DNA of 64,000 bases, taken from positions 62,001 to 126,000 of the forward strand of contig DAOKYU010000005.1 in assembly GCA_035325995.1 (NCBI GenBank), given 5' to 3'. A model generated the notes under the pieces. That model was given only the letters and a program-made list of their open reading frames with translations. It was not told where the DNA came from and ran no database searches. This DNA is from Thermodesulfobacteriota bacterium. Lineage in GTDB: Bacteria; Desulfobacterota_D; UBA1144; Nemesobacterales; UBA2774. The first letter of the stretch is position 1. Every line of letters starts with the position of its first letter. Of this stretch, positions 7,955 to 16,270 are shown in pieces. A program made the translations under genes and the position numbers.

Positions 7955-8935
7955 TTATAACACTCCCCCCTGACTGTACTGCGGGAGGAGGAAGCGGTGA
8001 CGCATCGTATACTTGAAGGGAGTCGAATAAAGAATCTGACCCAAATCACTCTCCTCTCTTTCAACCTTCTTCGACCATATGGTCCTGGCCCCCGGGATTA
8101 TCAGGTTGAAGGTAAAGCTGATGAGCCCCACAACCTCGGTAGCCGGTATCTGGCCGCCCATGTAATCGAAAGGCATCCCCTGCATAAACCAGGAACGAAC
8201 ATCGGCGCCGGTTGCGGTACGGATGCTTGCAGCGTCCATCATAAACCGGTGACCCGAGCCGAACCCCGGGGGGAGATCGGACGGAAGATAAGTGACTTCA
8301 TGAATGCTGTTCGAGACATCCGGGGATGTAGTAATTCGGTAGTTCATACGGCCCCAGTCGGTTTTACCGTAAAATGCCGGCCTTGCCGAGAGGGGCTTAT
8401 CGGAATAACGGCCATTGGCAGTGTGAAGAACATAACCGCGCCTTTCCATAAGCATATTAAAATAGTTACCATTGATTCCATGCTCGTACGCAGCGATATA
8501 CGCACCCTTCTTTGGAAACCCGAACGGCTCTCTTCCCGCGGATATGCCCGAATCGTTCGAAAGGTACATGTACGGGTAGTATCCACCCAGGTATTTTGTA
8601 CCATCTCCCCCTTCCAGGGAAGTGGCGAAAGTTACGCCCATCTCCATGTACGGCCCGATCATCGTATTCCTGTGTATCACGTACCAGAACTCTATTACGT
8701 CGTCTTCCACCTTGATCGGATCCGGCACGACGGCCTTCATGGCCTCGATGTCGGCCCGGATTACGAACGCCATCCAGCGGCTTTCCGTGTACGTAAGGGG
8801 AATGACGTCGTAGTCATACTGCGGGTCCGCGACACCCTGACTGATAATGTGAATTCGATCTCTGTCGAGCGGCAAGGGCGGCACCTCCCCATCGCTCAAC
8901 CAAGGGTTACTGTATTCATTGGCTTGCAATCCCAT
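7955..8935 (-). CDS. Acetoacetate-decarboxylase-family protein
   Basis: Soluble protein of 326 residues in the ADC superfamily. The central GREPFGFPKK holds the Lys that forms the Schiff base in acetoacetate decarboxylase, followed by a beta-rich core. The start at 8935 is chosen because AGGAGG lies at the right distance upstream; an in-frame ATG at 9004 falls inside the -10 element of the promoter and cannot be used. Length is longer than the classic clostridial enzyme (about 245), so the substrate may differ. The gene lies directly downstream of a TetR regulator and has matching operators in its promoter, pointing to ligand-induced expression. Confidence 0.8.
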   Translation of the reverse strand: MGLQANEYSNPWLSDGEVPPLPLDRDRIHIISQGVADPQYDYDVIPLTYTESRWMAFVIRADIEAMKAVVPDPIKVEDDVIEFWYVIHRNTMIGPYMEMGVTFATSLEGGDGTKYLGGYYPYMYLSNDSGISAGREPFGFPKKGAYIAAYEHGINGNYFNMLMERRGYVLHTANGRYSDKPLSARPAFYGKTDWGRMNYRITTSPDVSNSIHEVTYLPSDLPPGFGSGHRFMMDAASIRTATGADVRSWFMQGMPFDYMGGQIPATEVVGLISFTFNLIIPGARTIWSKKVEREESDLGQILYSTPFKYTMRHRFLLPQYSQGGVL

Positions 8936-8978
8936 GTTACTAACCCTCCTGTGTGCTATTCTCAACCGGCGCCCGGCG

Positions 8979-8996
8979 ACTGAGCGCTTGTTCAGT
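8979..8996. promoter_or_regulatory. TetR-type operator, proximal site
   Basis: ACTGAGCGCTTGTTCAGT is an inverted repeat with perfect ACTGA/TCAGT arms. It agrees with the distal site at 9165 in 13 of 18 positions. It covers the predicted transcription start of the decarboxylase gene, the position expected for a repressor site. Confidence 0.65.
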
Positions 8997-9002
8997 ATAT
9001 GC

Positions 9003-9032
9003 ATCTTAATATATTTCCTTTCCGCATGTCAA
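9003..9032 (-). promoter_or_regulatory. Sigma-70-type promoter of the decarboxylase gene
   Basis: On the minus strand a perfect -35 TTGACA (9027-9032) is followed after 18 bases by TAAGAT (9003-9008). Transcription would start inside the proximal operator. The whole 352-base gap from 8936 to 9287 holds this promoter and two operators, and no other supported feature. Confidence 0.65.
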
Positions 9033-9164
9033 GCCTTTTTTCCGGCCACAACTTGAAGTGTTTACGGTAATACAATATTGACAGCCGGTTACACCATACA
9101 AGCAGCGCGCATGTATATCGGGCTATGGGAGAAGCTGTATTGATTCCATATCCCGCGGATACTG

Positions 9165-9182
9165 ACTGAACGATCGTTCGAT
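9165..9182. promoter_or_regulatory. TetR-type operator, distal site
   Basis: ACTGAACGATCGTTCGAT contains the perfect 12-base palindrome GAACGATCGTTC (9168-9179). It shares the ACTGA-CG and GTTC framework of the proximal site. It lies between the regulator gene and the decarboxylase promoter. Confidence 0.65.
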
Positions 9183-9287
9183 AATGTATATAGAGTCATA
9201 ACCTATCCATTTTCCCGCATAATTTATGCGCAAAGCGAAAATTATTTAAGACCTGAGACTATAAACGGACGACGGACGGGATGTCAA

Positions 9288-9917
9288 TTACGAGAGGCCC
9301 AGCTCCTTTATGACGAGGCAGCTTTTTAGCTCTATAAACCTTTCGAGGGTGTAGTTCTTTTGCACTATCCAGCGCCTGAAAGCCCACATTTGCCCGGTAA
9401 CCATGATTTCGTTGGCCAGAAGATTGACGTCTTTCTTGCTGATGGAAAATGTTCCGTCCTCGATACCCTGGAGAATGATCTCCTCGAATATCGACGTCAT
9501 TTCTTCCTCGGACTTGAATATGTACTTTCTCGCATTATACGACAGCGATTTTGTTTCCTGGTAGAGAAACAGCACGTAGTCCTGCATTTCGTCGATAATC
9601 GCGTAGTAAGACCTGATAGCGTTTTCGAGTCTCTCTCTGGAAGTGCCGTTGATTTTGAGCGAGGGCCTCACCCTCTTGCTGACACTCGAATGAATATAAT
9701 CGATGACAAGGTAGAGAATATCTTCCTTGGTTCTAATATATTCATACAACGTTCCTATGCTCATTCCGAACTTTTGTGCGATTTCCCGCACAGTAGTTCT
9801 GTGAAATCCCTTTCGAACGAAGAGCTCTACCGCAGCTTTCACTATCTCCATTCTCCGGACTTCTATAAGTTGCTTGTCTTTTACCCTTGACTCAATATGC
9901 TTTACCGCTCTTTCCAT
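9288..9917 (-). CDS. TetR/AcrR-family transcriptional regulator
   Basis: Protein of 209 residues, normal TetR length. The N-terminal helix-turn-helix reads AAVELFVRKGFHRTTVREIA then FGMSIGTLYEYIRTKEDIL (about residues 27-68), and the rest is a helical ligand-binding and dimer domain. The nearest target is the decarboxylase gene downstream, whose promoter region carries two related palindromes. By family behaviour it would be a repressor released by a small molecule such as an acyl-CoA, but the ligand is not readable from sequence. Confidence 0.88.
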   Translation of the reverse strand: MERAVKHIESRVKDKQLIEVRRMEIVKAAVELFVRKGFHRTTVREIAQKFGMSIGTLYEYIRTKEDILYLVIDYIHSSVSKRVRPSLKINGTSRERLENAIRSYYAIIDEMQDYVLFLYQETKSLSYNARKYIFKSEEEMTSIFEEIILQGIEDGTFSISKKDVNLLANEIMVTGQMWAFRRWIVQKNYTLERFIELKSCLVIKELGLS

Positions 9918-10013
9918 ATCGATAGTGTCTGTCCGGCTCCTCTATAACAACAAATTCTAACCGAATCGTGAAGAATAATAAAATGCAGAAGTCCAGCAGC
10001 ATGGATAAGTTAC

Positions 10014-10089
10014 TGGTGGAGCCGAAGGGATTCGAACCCTCGACCTCATGAATGCCATTCATGCGCTCTCCCAACTGAGCTACGGCCCC
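10014..10089 (-). tRNA. tRNA-Ala (GGC anticodon)
   Basis: The minus strand folds as a complete 76-base tRNA. The acceptor stem GGGGCCG pairs with CGGCTCC with one G-U pair; the D arm is AGCTCAGTTGGGAGAGC; the anticodon stem CATGA/TCATG encloses loop ATGGCAT with anticodon GGC; the T arm is GAGGGTTCGAACCCCTTC. The CCA end is encoded (10014-10016). Confidence 0.95.
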
Positions 10090-10134
10090 GAGAAAGGTAA
10101 TAATTTAAGCGTCCGTTCGTTTAAAGTCAAATAT

Positions 10135-10147
10135 TATAATGTATAAT
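10135..10147 (+). promoter_or_regulatory. Probable promoter -10 region of homoserine dehydrogenase gene
   Basis: Two perfect TATAAT hexamers (10135-10140 and 10142-10147) lie about 45 bases before the ATG at 10188. No good -35 is present for either, so only the -10 is supported. AAGGAGG lies just before the start codon. Confidence 0.4.
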
Positions 10148-10187
10148 TTTTGCCCTGAAACCCGGGATAAAACAAGGAGGCTGTTTC

Positions 10188-11489
10188 ATGAGCGTGGTAA
10201 ATGTCGGCCTGATAGGCGCAGGTACAGTGGGCTGCGGTGTTATAAAGATCCTCGAACAGAATAAAGAGATAATAGAAAAGAGGACTGGCATAACTCCCGA
10301 CCTCAGGAAAATAGCCGACATCGACCCCGACAGGAAAAGGCCGGTCAGGATACCCAGGGGCAAAATAACCCGCGACGCCGGGGAGCTTATAAACGATCCC
10401 TCTATCGACATAATCATCGAGCTCATAGGCGGAACGACAATCGCCAAAGACCTCGTCCTCGCCGCACTCCGGAATAAAAAGCACGTAGTCACGGCCAACA
10501 AGGCCCTCCTCGCCCACCACGGCAAGGAGATATTCGCCGCGGCCGCCGAAAACGGCGTCGAGGTAGGCTTCGAGGCCAGCGTCGGCGGCGGCATCCCGAT
10601 AATAAAGTCCACCCTCGAAAGCTTCGCCGCGAACAACATACTCTCCATACACGGCATAATAAACGGCACTTCGAACTACATACTTTCGAGGATGACCGAC
10701 GAGGGCTCCGAATTCGAAGCCGTCCTCGCGGAAGCGCAGAAAGAGGGCTACGCCGAGGCCGACCCGTCCTTCGACGTAGACGGCATAGACGCCGCGCACA
10801 AGCTCTCGATACTCATAATGCTCGCCTTCGGAAGGTTCATCGACTTCGGCAAAATACACGTCGAGGGCATAAGGAACATCACCCCGGTCGATATATCCTT
10901 CGCCGACGAGCTCGGATACAAGATAAAGCTCCTGGCCATAGCCAAGGCGAGCGGCGAGGGGCTCGAGGCCGGCGTATACCCGGCGCTCGTGAAGAAAGGC
11001 ACACAGCTCGCCGACGTATCCGGGGCATTTAACGCCATCTACATCGTCGGCGACGCGCTCGGCCCCGCAATGCTCTACGGCAAGGGCGCGGGCATGATGC
11101 CGACGGCCAGCGCCGTAGTGAGCGACGTCCTCCAGATCGGAAAGCACCTCTCCCTCGGCAACGAGCACCTGTCCCCGCCCAGGTTCTACGCCGAAAAGAG
11201 CTCGCTCCCGCTCATAAAAATGAGCGACACGGTGAACAAGTACTACATCAGGTTCCAGGCCGAGGACAGGCCCGGGGTCCTGGGGAAGATTACCGGCGGG
11301 CTCGGCTCGAACGGCATAAGCATCGAATCGGTCATACAAAAGGGAAGACACCACGGCGGCGGCGACGTTCCCGTCGTCATAATGACGCACGAAGCCAGGG
11401 AAAAGGACCTCCTCAAGGCGCTAAGGCAGATAGGACGGCTGTCGAGCATAAGGCCGGGGACGATGTTCCTCCGCATCGAAGACCTCTAG
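10188..11489 (+). CDS. hom: Homoserine dehydrogenase
   Basis: NAD(P)-dependent reduction of aspartate semialdehyde to homoserine, the branch point to threonine and methionine. The 433 residues comprise a Rossmann domain opening with GLIGAGTVGCGV, the catalytic domain with TANKALL, GGGIPII and NGTSNYIL, and a C-terminal ACT domain (about 350-430, RPGVLGKITGGL) for feedback control by threonine. It is a single-function enzyme without an aspartokinase part. Start is supported by AAGGAGG. The two-component genes follow on the same strand and may share its transcript. Confidence 0.95.
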   Translation: MSVVNVGLIGAGTVGCGVIKILEQNKEIIEKRTGITPDLRKIADIDPDRKRPVRIPRGKITRDAGELINDPSIDIIIELIGGTTIAKDLVLAALRNKKHVVTANKALLAHHGKEIFAAAAENGVEVGFEASVGGGIPIIKSTLESFAANNILSIHGIINGTSNYILSRMTDEGSEFEAVLAEAQKEGYAEADPSFDVDGIDAAHKLSILIMLAFGRFIDFGKIHVEGIRNITPVDISFADELGYKIKLLAIAKASGEGLEAGVYPALVKKGTQLADVSGAFNAIYIVGDALGPAMLYGKGAGMMPTASAVVSDVLQIGKHLSLGNEHLSPPRFYAEKSSLPLIKMSDTVNKYYIRFQAEDRPGVLGKITGGLGSNGISIESVIQKGRHHGGGDVPVVIMTHEAREKDLLKALRQIGRLSSIRPGTMFLRIEDL

Positions 11490-11621
11490 CCGCTCCTCAT
11501 CGCGCAAAGCCCCTGGCAAGACGCCGTGGCAAAGGCCGGCAGCCCGCCGGGCCGGCCGGGCAGGTCGGCCGAAAACGAATTCGGGACGGAATACGGGCGC
11601 CGGCGAGGGGATAGCGCATAC

Positions 11622-12677
11622 ATGAGAAAGAAGACCAGCCACAAAGAGATATTCGACACGCTGCCCGAGTCGATAGTCATAGTGGATAAAAGCTTCACAG
11701 TCCTCGAAATGAACGACTACGCCGAAGGCACGTTCCGCATATCGAGGGAAAAGGCGTACGGCAAACACTCCAGCACCTTCATGCCGAAGGAGCTGGAAGA
11801 AGTGGCCCTCATGGCGATGGAGGAATCCCGCACGATATTCGGCGACGAGATAAACCCGGCCCTCCGGGGCGGTGAAAGAATCGCTATCCAGCCGGTGGCC
11901 ACGCCCCTCTTCGCCCTCAGCGGCGAGTTAAAGGGCGTCATACTCCAGATAAAGGACCTTTCGGGAAGCAAATTCCTCAGCAGCAAGAACACGCAGGAAA
12001 TATCCGCCTTCAAGTTCGAGCACCTCATCCTCGGCCTCGCCCACGAGCTCAAGAATCCGCTGAGCGGCATAAGGGGGGCGGCGCAGCTCATAGCCGAGGA
12101 CAGCGACAACAGGGAAACCATGAAATGCGCCGAGCTCATCATAAGGGAAGCCGACAGGCTGAAGGAGCTCCTCGACACCCTGAAACAGCTCGAGCCCTTC
12201 GCCAAGGACATATTCGTCCCGGTGGACATACACGAGCTCCTCATGGAAATCATATACCTCGAATCCATGCCGAAATCGCGCGAAGGCGTCGAGATACGCC
12301 AGAACTACGACGTCACCCTCCCGCCGATACAGGGCGACAGGAACTCCCTGAAGCAGGTCTTCCTCAACCTCATTAAAAACGCATACGAGGCCGTGGGGGA
12401 AAGGGGCCGCATAGACATTTCCACCAAGTGGATGACCGAGCATCTGAAGGGCCAGAAAACGATGTCCGTCGAAATCAGGGACAGCGGCGCGGGCATCGAA
12501 AAGCACATCGCCGAAAAGATATTCAGCCCGTTCTACACGACGAAGAAAGAAGGCTCGGGCCTCGGCCTTTTTCTCGCCTACCAGATTATCGCCAAGCACG
12601 GCGGCGCAATAATAGTGGACAGCCAGCCGGGCGAAGGCGCGGCGTTCAAGGTCTTTCTTCCGATTTCCGGAAACTGA
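11622..12677 (+). CDS. NtrB-like PAS sensor histidine kinase
   Basis: Cytosolic sensor kinase of 351 residues with no membrane segment. An N-terminal PAS domain (about 10-115) precedes the HisKA helix with the phosphoryl acceptor His in LAHELKNPLSG, then a HATPase domain with N box (NLIKNAYEAV), DSGAG and GSGLGL motifs. Architecture and motifs match NtrB/GlnL. An in-frame GTG at 11526 exists, but the ATG at 11622 with GAGGGG upstream fits the family better. It is paired with the sigma-54 response regulator 75 bases downstream. The signal is unknown; the hom neighbour hints at nitrogen or amino-acid status. Confidence 0.88.
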   Translation: MRKKTSHKEIFDTLPESIVIVDKSFTVLEMNDYAEGTFRISREKAYGKHSSTFMPKELEEVALMAMEESRTIFGDEINPALRGGERIAIQPVATPLFALSGELKGVILQIKDLSGSKFLSSKNTQEISAFKFEHLILGLAHELKNPLSGIRGAAQLIAEDSDNRETMKCAELIIREADRLKELLDTLKQLEPFAKDIFVPVDIHELLMEIIYLESMPKSREGVEIRQNYDVTLPPIQGDRNSLKQVFLNLIKNAYEAVGERGRIDISTKWMTEHLKGQKTMSVEIRDSGAGIEKHIAEKIFSPFYTTKKEGSGLGLFLAYQIIAKHGGAIIVDSQPGEGAAFKVFLPISGN

Positions 12678-12752
12678 TGCAAATTCCGGCGGATTGCGGT
12701 TATGATTAAGTATGCGACGGCTCGCCGGTTGCCATGATCGGAACTCGGCATA

Positions 12753-14183
12753 ATGAAAAAGAAGATACTCGTAGCGGACGACGAAGAAAGCATAAGATGG
12801 GTGCTGGGCAAATGCCTCGAGAAGGCGGGCTTCGAGGTCCGGTACGCCGAAAACGGCGCACAGGCCATAGAGTCGGCGTCCTCCGGGGCCTTCTCCTCCA
12901 TCATCCTTGACATAACCATGCCCGGCATGACGGGTTTCGACGTCCTTAACGAGCTCAGGCAAAGGCACATCGACCCGCCCGTTATCATCATAACGGCGCA
13001 GAACACGGTCAAGAACGCCATAGACGCCATGAAGCAGGGGGCATACGACTACCTGGCAAAGCCCTTCGACCTCGACGAGGTCAGGATAACGGTCCAGCGC
13101 GCCATCGAAAGCTACGAGAACGCGAAGAAGCTCGAATTCTTAAAGCAGGAGGCCGGCGAAACGGACTCCCTTCACGACATAGTCGGCAAGTCCCAGGCCA
13201 TGCTCAACATATACAAGATGATAGGTAGGGTGGCCGAAAGAGACATCACCGTCCTCATCATCGGCGAGAGCGGCACGGGAAAGGAGCTCGTCACGAAGGC
13301 CATACATTCCAACAGCACGCGGCGCGACGAAAAGCTCGTCTCCGTAAACATCGCGGCCATACCGAAGGACCTTCTCGAAAGCGAGCTCTTCGGATACGAG
13401 AAAGGCGCGTTCACCGGGGCTGCGCTTTCGAAGCAGGGCCGCTTCGAAGAAGCGCACAGGGGGACGCTTCACCTGGACGAAATCGGCGACATGCCCGCCG
13501 AGCTCCAGACGAAGCTCCTCCGGATACTCGAAGAGAGGAAGTTCTACCGCCTCGGGAGCGAGAGGCCGACGCCCGTAGACGTGAGAATAATCGCCTCGAC
13601 GAACAAAGAGCTCGAAAAGGAAGTCGCCGAGGGGAGGTTCAGGGAAGACCTCTTCTACCGCCTAAACGCGATAACGATTAAAATCCCGCCCCTCCGGAAA
13701 AGGCTCGAAGACGTCATCCCGCTCATCGAGCACTTCCTCGCAAAATACTCGAAAGAGCTCAAGGTCGCCACGAGGACGCTTTCGGACGAAGCGAAGGAGA
13801 TGGCAAAGAGCTACAACTGGCCCGGCAACGTGCGCGAGCTCGAGAACATGATAAAACGGCTCCTCATACTCACGTCCGACACTGTCATAACGAAAGAGAC
13901 GCTTCTCGTCGCCGCCCCTCACATGGAAGACAGCGGAAGGCAGGAGGACGAAAACCTCTCCGAGATAATTTCCAGCGAAGTGAAATACCTTCTCGGCCCG
14001 GGGGACGCCGAGGGCTCGGTCTACGAGATAATACTTAAGAAGATAGAAAAGCCGCTCATACAATCCATACTCCAGGTCACCAGGGGCAACAAGAAAAAGG
14101 CAGCCCAGGTACTGGGCATAAACAGAAACACGCTATCCAAGAAAATAGACGAGCTCGGGCTTAACGTCCAGGAAGACGACTGA
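12753..14183 (+). CDS. NtrC-like sigma-54-dependent response regulator
   Basis: Transcription activator of 476 residues. Receiver domain (1-120) has the phospho-acceptor Asp in IILDITMPG. The central AAA+ domain (about 145-380) shows Walker A GESGTGKE, the intact GAFTGA loop that touches sigma-54, Walker B LHLDEIGDM and the arginine-finger region. A C-terminal Fis-type helix-turn-helix ends the protein (AAQVLGINRNTLSKKI). It is the cognate partner of the upstream kinase. It could drive the sigma-54 promoter at 1912, the only such promoter noticed here, though a link is not shown. Confidence 0.92.
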   Translation: MKKKILVADDEESIRWVLGKCLEKAGFEVRYAENGAQAIESASSGAFSSIILDITMPGMTGFDVLNELRQRHIDPPVIIITAQNTVKNAIDAMKQGAYDYLAKPFDLDEVRITVQRAIESYENAKKLEFLKQEAGETDSLHDIVGKSQAMLNIYKMIGRVAERDITVLIIGESGTGKELVTKAIHSNSTRRDEKLVSVNIAAIPKDLLESELFGYEKGAFTGAALSKQGRFEEAHRGTLHLDEIGDMPAELQTKLLRILEERKFYRLGSERPTPVDVRIIASTNKELEKEVAEGRFREDLFYRLNAITIKIPPLRKRLEDVIPLIEHFLAKYSKELKVATRTLSDEAKEMAKSYNWPGNVRELENMIKRLLILTSDTVITKETLLVAAPHMEDSGRQEDENLSEIISSEVKYLLGPGDAEGSVYEIILKKIEKPLIQSILQVTRGNKKKAAQVLGINRNTLSKKIDELGLNVQEDD

Positions 14184-14193
14184 CGGGAACAGC

Positions 14194-14868
14194 TCAGGAA
14201 TTTTTCACGCCGCGCTCGATCTCTTCGAGCCCTTCTTTCGCGGCGGCCTGCTCGGCCTGCTTCTTGTTACTCCCCACGCCCTTTCCTATGGCCCTTCTGC
14301 CGAGCTTGACCTCCACGTGAAAGCACTTGTCGTGGGGCGGCCCTTCTTCTAAAACGACCTTGTACTTCGGGACCTTCTTGAACTGCCTCTGGGCGGTTTC
14401 CTGGAGCTTCGTCTTATAGTCCTTGAAGATCTCTTCCTTGCCGTTAAGACAGTCTTTCAAAAGACGGGATACGATGGTGTATACCTTCCTGTACCCCCCG
14501 TCGATGTACACGGCCCCGATGACGGCCTCGAAAGCCCCCGCGAGATTCGACTGCCTCTTTCTCCCGCCGGTTATCTCTTCCCCTTTTCCGAGGAGTATCT
14601 GCTTGTCTATCTTGAGCTCTTTTGCGAAATGGGCGAAATTCATGCGGCTCACTATGGCGCTCCTCATCTTCGAGAGCCTCCCCTCGGCCGCTTCGGGAAA
14701 CAGGTCGTACAGAACGCGCGCAACGATAAAGCCGAGCACGGCGTCGCCCAGGAATTCGAGCCGCTCGTTACTCTCGACCGAAGTTTCGTTGGCGAAAGAG
14801 CTGTGGGTCAGAGCCGTTTTGAGTATCCCCTCGTCCCTGAATTTATATCCTAACTTCTTCTCGATCAT
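14194..14868 (-). CDS. rnc: Ribonuclease III
   Basis: Double-stranded-RNA endonuclease of 224 residues for rRNA maturation and mRNA control. The N-terminal catalytic domain holds the signature ERLEFLGDAVLGFIVA, with the metal-binding Glu and Asp. The C-terminal double-stranded RNA binding domain (about 150-220) includes KKQAEQAAAKEGLEEI. Length is normal. The gene is convergent with the response regulator and its stop lies 10 bases from it. Confidence 0.95.
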   Translation of the reverse strand: MIEKKLGYKFRDEGILKTALTHSSFANETSVESNERLEFLGDAVLGFIVARVLYDLFPEAAEGRLSKMRSAIVSRMNFAHFAKELKIDKQILLGKGEEITGGRKRQSNLAGAFEAVIGAVYIDGGYRKVYTIVSRLLKDCLNGKEEIFKDYKTKLQETAQRQFKKVPKYKVVLEEGPPHDKCFHVEVKLGRRAIGKGVGSNKKQAEQAAAKEGLEEIERGVKNS

Positions 14869-15071
14869 GGGTTACGTAATCTTCACATTGTGGCTGCCGT
14901 CGCGGGCGGCTTTAAACGTCTATAAACACCTATTATATTTGATTTTACAATGGATTTAAAGACTTACAAGGCCGGAGTGACCGCCGGAATCTTTTCGCCG
15001 TCCGGATCGTACGTATGGAGTATAATTATTCCGGTACGCGCCGGAGTAAAAAAAGACAGACGAGGTGAGAC

Positions 15072-15785
15072 ATGATTTCGAAAACCGCGCTTTTACTTTC
15101 AACGGTCGTTCTGGCACTCGCGGTGAGCTTTCCGTCCCGCGCACAGAACGTGCAGTACGACAAGAGAACGCTTACGGTCAACGGCAAGGGCGAGACGAGC
15201 GCCGCACCCGACGTCGCCTACCTTAACCTCGCCGTCGAAACCACGGCAAAGAGCGCTTCACAGGCTGTGAAGGATAACGCCGAAAAGACGAACAGCGTCA
15301 TGGAGGCGATTAAGGCGAAGCTCGGCGAGAACGACAAGGTATCCACGGCCGGCTACAACCTTACGCCGATACACGAATACAACAACCAGACGAACAAGTC
15401 CGAATTCAAGGGCTACAAGGCCAGTAACCAGATCGTCGTCGAGGTGCACGACCTTAAGCAGATAGGCGCTATAATCGACTCTACGGCCGAGGCCGGGCTC
15501 AACAACATCCAGGGCCTCAGGTTCGACACCACGAAGAGCGCCGAGCTCAGGAAGAAGGCCCTCGCCGAAGCCGTAAAGGACGCGCAGGCGACGGCCCGGG
15601 TGCTCGCCGACGCCGCGGGGGTGAAGATAACCCGCATACTCCAGCTCTCGCCTTCGTACGACTACCCGGCGCCGGTGTACAGGGACTTCGCCATGGCCAA
15701 AGAGGCGGCCGCGCCGCCCACCCCGATAGAGCCCGGCGACCTCACGATTAACGCGACCGTAAACGTAGTTTTCGAGATCGAATAG
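15072..15785 (+). CDS. Periplasmic SIMPL (DUF541) domain protein
   Basis: Exported protein of 237 residues with a signal peptide (about 1-24, ending PSRAQN). The mature part is a SIMPL/DUF541 domain, beginning LTVNGKGETSAAPDVAYL and closing with the repeated beta-strand pattern LTINATVNVVFEI. YggE and BP26 belong to this family and form ring-shaped periplasmic oligomers, but the biochemical role is not settled. GAGGTGAGA precedes the ATG. The gene stands alone on its strand. Confidence 0.88.
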   Translation: MISKTALLLSTVVLALAVSFPSRAQNVQYDKRTLTVNGKGETSAAPDVAYLNLAVETTAKSASQAVKDNAEKTNSVMEAIKAKLGENDKVSTAGYNLTPIHEYNNQTNKSEFKGYKASNQIVVEVHDLKQIGAIIDSTAEAGLNNIQGLRFDTTKSAELRKKALAEAVKDAQATARVLADAAGVKITRILQLSPSYDYPAPVYRDFAMAKEAAAPPTPIEPGDLTINATVNVVFEIE

Positions 15786-15791
15786 GAAAGT

Positions 15792-16139
15792 TCAGCTTTC
15801 GCGCGAGCCGGCGCACGCCTCGCAGCTGCAAATGTCACGGAGGAACTCGAAGCTGTAAATGCCCGTGTCGTGCTTGTCGTTCCAGTGAAACTTGAGCGCG
15901 TACTGCCCGATGGACTCGACGCTCATAGGTTTGATACCGTCCGGCTTCGTACGCAGCGGGATGGTCTTCTTGAAACGCAGCCTCCCGTTCTTGCTCGCCT
16001 TCCTCTCCTGGCGGCACGTGGCGCACGGACAGGCCTGCCGGAGGTCCTCGTATATATAGAGGCTCTCGTGCCCGTCGTCCCAGACGATTGAAAGCACCTT
16101 GTCGCTGAACTCCGTAATCCGGGCAGGCTTATTGCTCAT
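15792..16139 (-). CDS. DUF971 domain protein with two Cys pairs
   Basis: Small protein of 115 residues of the DUF971 family, the same fold found at the N-terminus of gamma-butyrobetaine hydroxylase and fused to some Mrp/ApbC iron-sulfur carriers. Two cysteine clusters, CPCATC (about 37-42) and CSCEAC (about 107-112), could bind zinc or an iron-sulfur cluster. In genomes the family often accompanies Fe-S or redox genes, but none is adjacent here. The molecular role is unknown. It is convergent with the SIMPL gene, 6 bases apart. Confidence 0.8.
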   Translation of the reverse strand: MSNKPARITEFSDKVLSIVWDDGHESLYIYEDLRQACPCATCRQERKASKNGRLRFKKTIPLRTKPDGIKPMSVESIGQYALKFHWNDKHDTGIYSFEFLRDICSCEACAGSRES

Positions 16140-16270
16140 CTGCTCTCGTCTCCCATGCGTTAGGCTGATAATTTATTATACCGGCATGCCGCCGAAATGC
16201 TGAATCCGGCATCGGCGGCGCTGGCCCCCTTCGTTGACTTCACTCACCCTGAAATAGTATAATCCTTCAC

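Noticed and set aside
8936..9004. N-terminal extension of the decarboxylase-family protein from ATG at 9004
   Set aside because: That ATG lies inside the predicted -10 element, while AGGAGG precedes the later ATG at 8935.
10134..11390. Long open frames antisense to real genes (for example opposite hom, the type II secretion genes and uvrA)
   Set aside because: They are shadow frames caused by high GC and codon bias. They lack ribosome sites and sensible protein composition.
14950..15075. 41-codon frame starting ATG at 14950 and overlapping the SIMPL gene start as ATGA
   Set aside because: No ribosome site lies before its ATG, the start sits in an AT-rich promoter-like stretch, and the peptide has no recognisable feature. 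The overlap may be chance.
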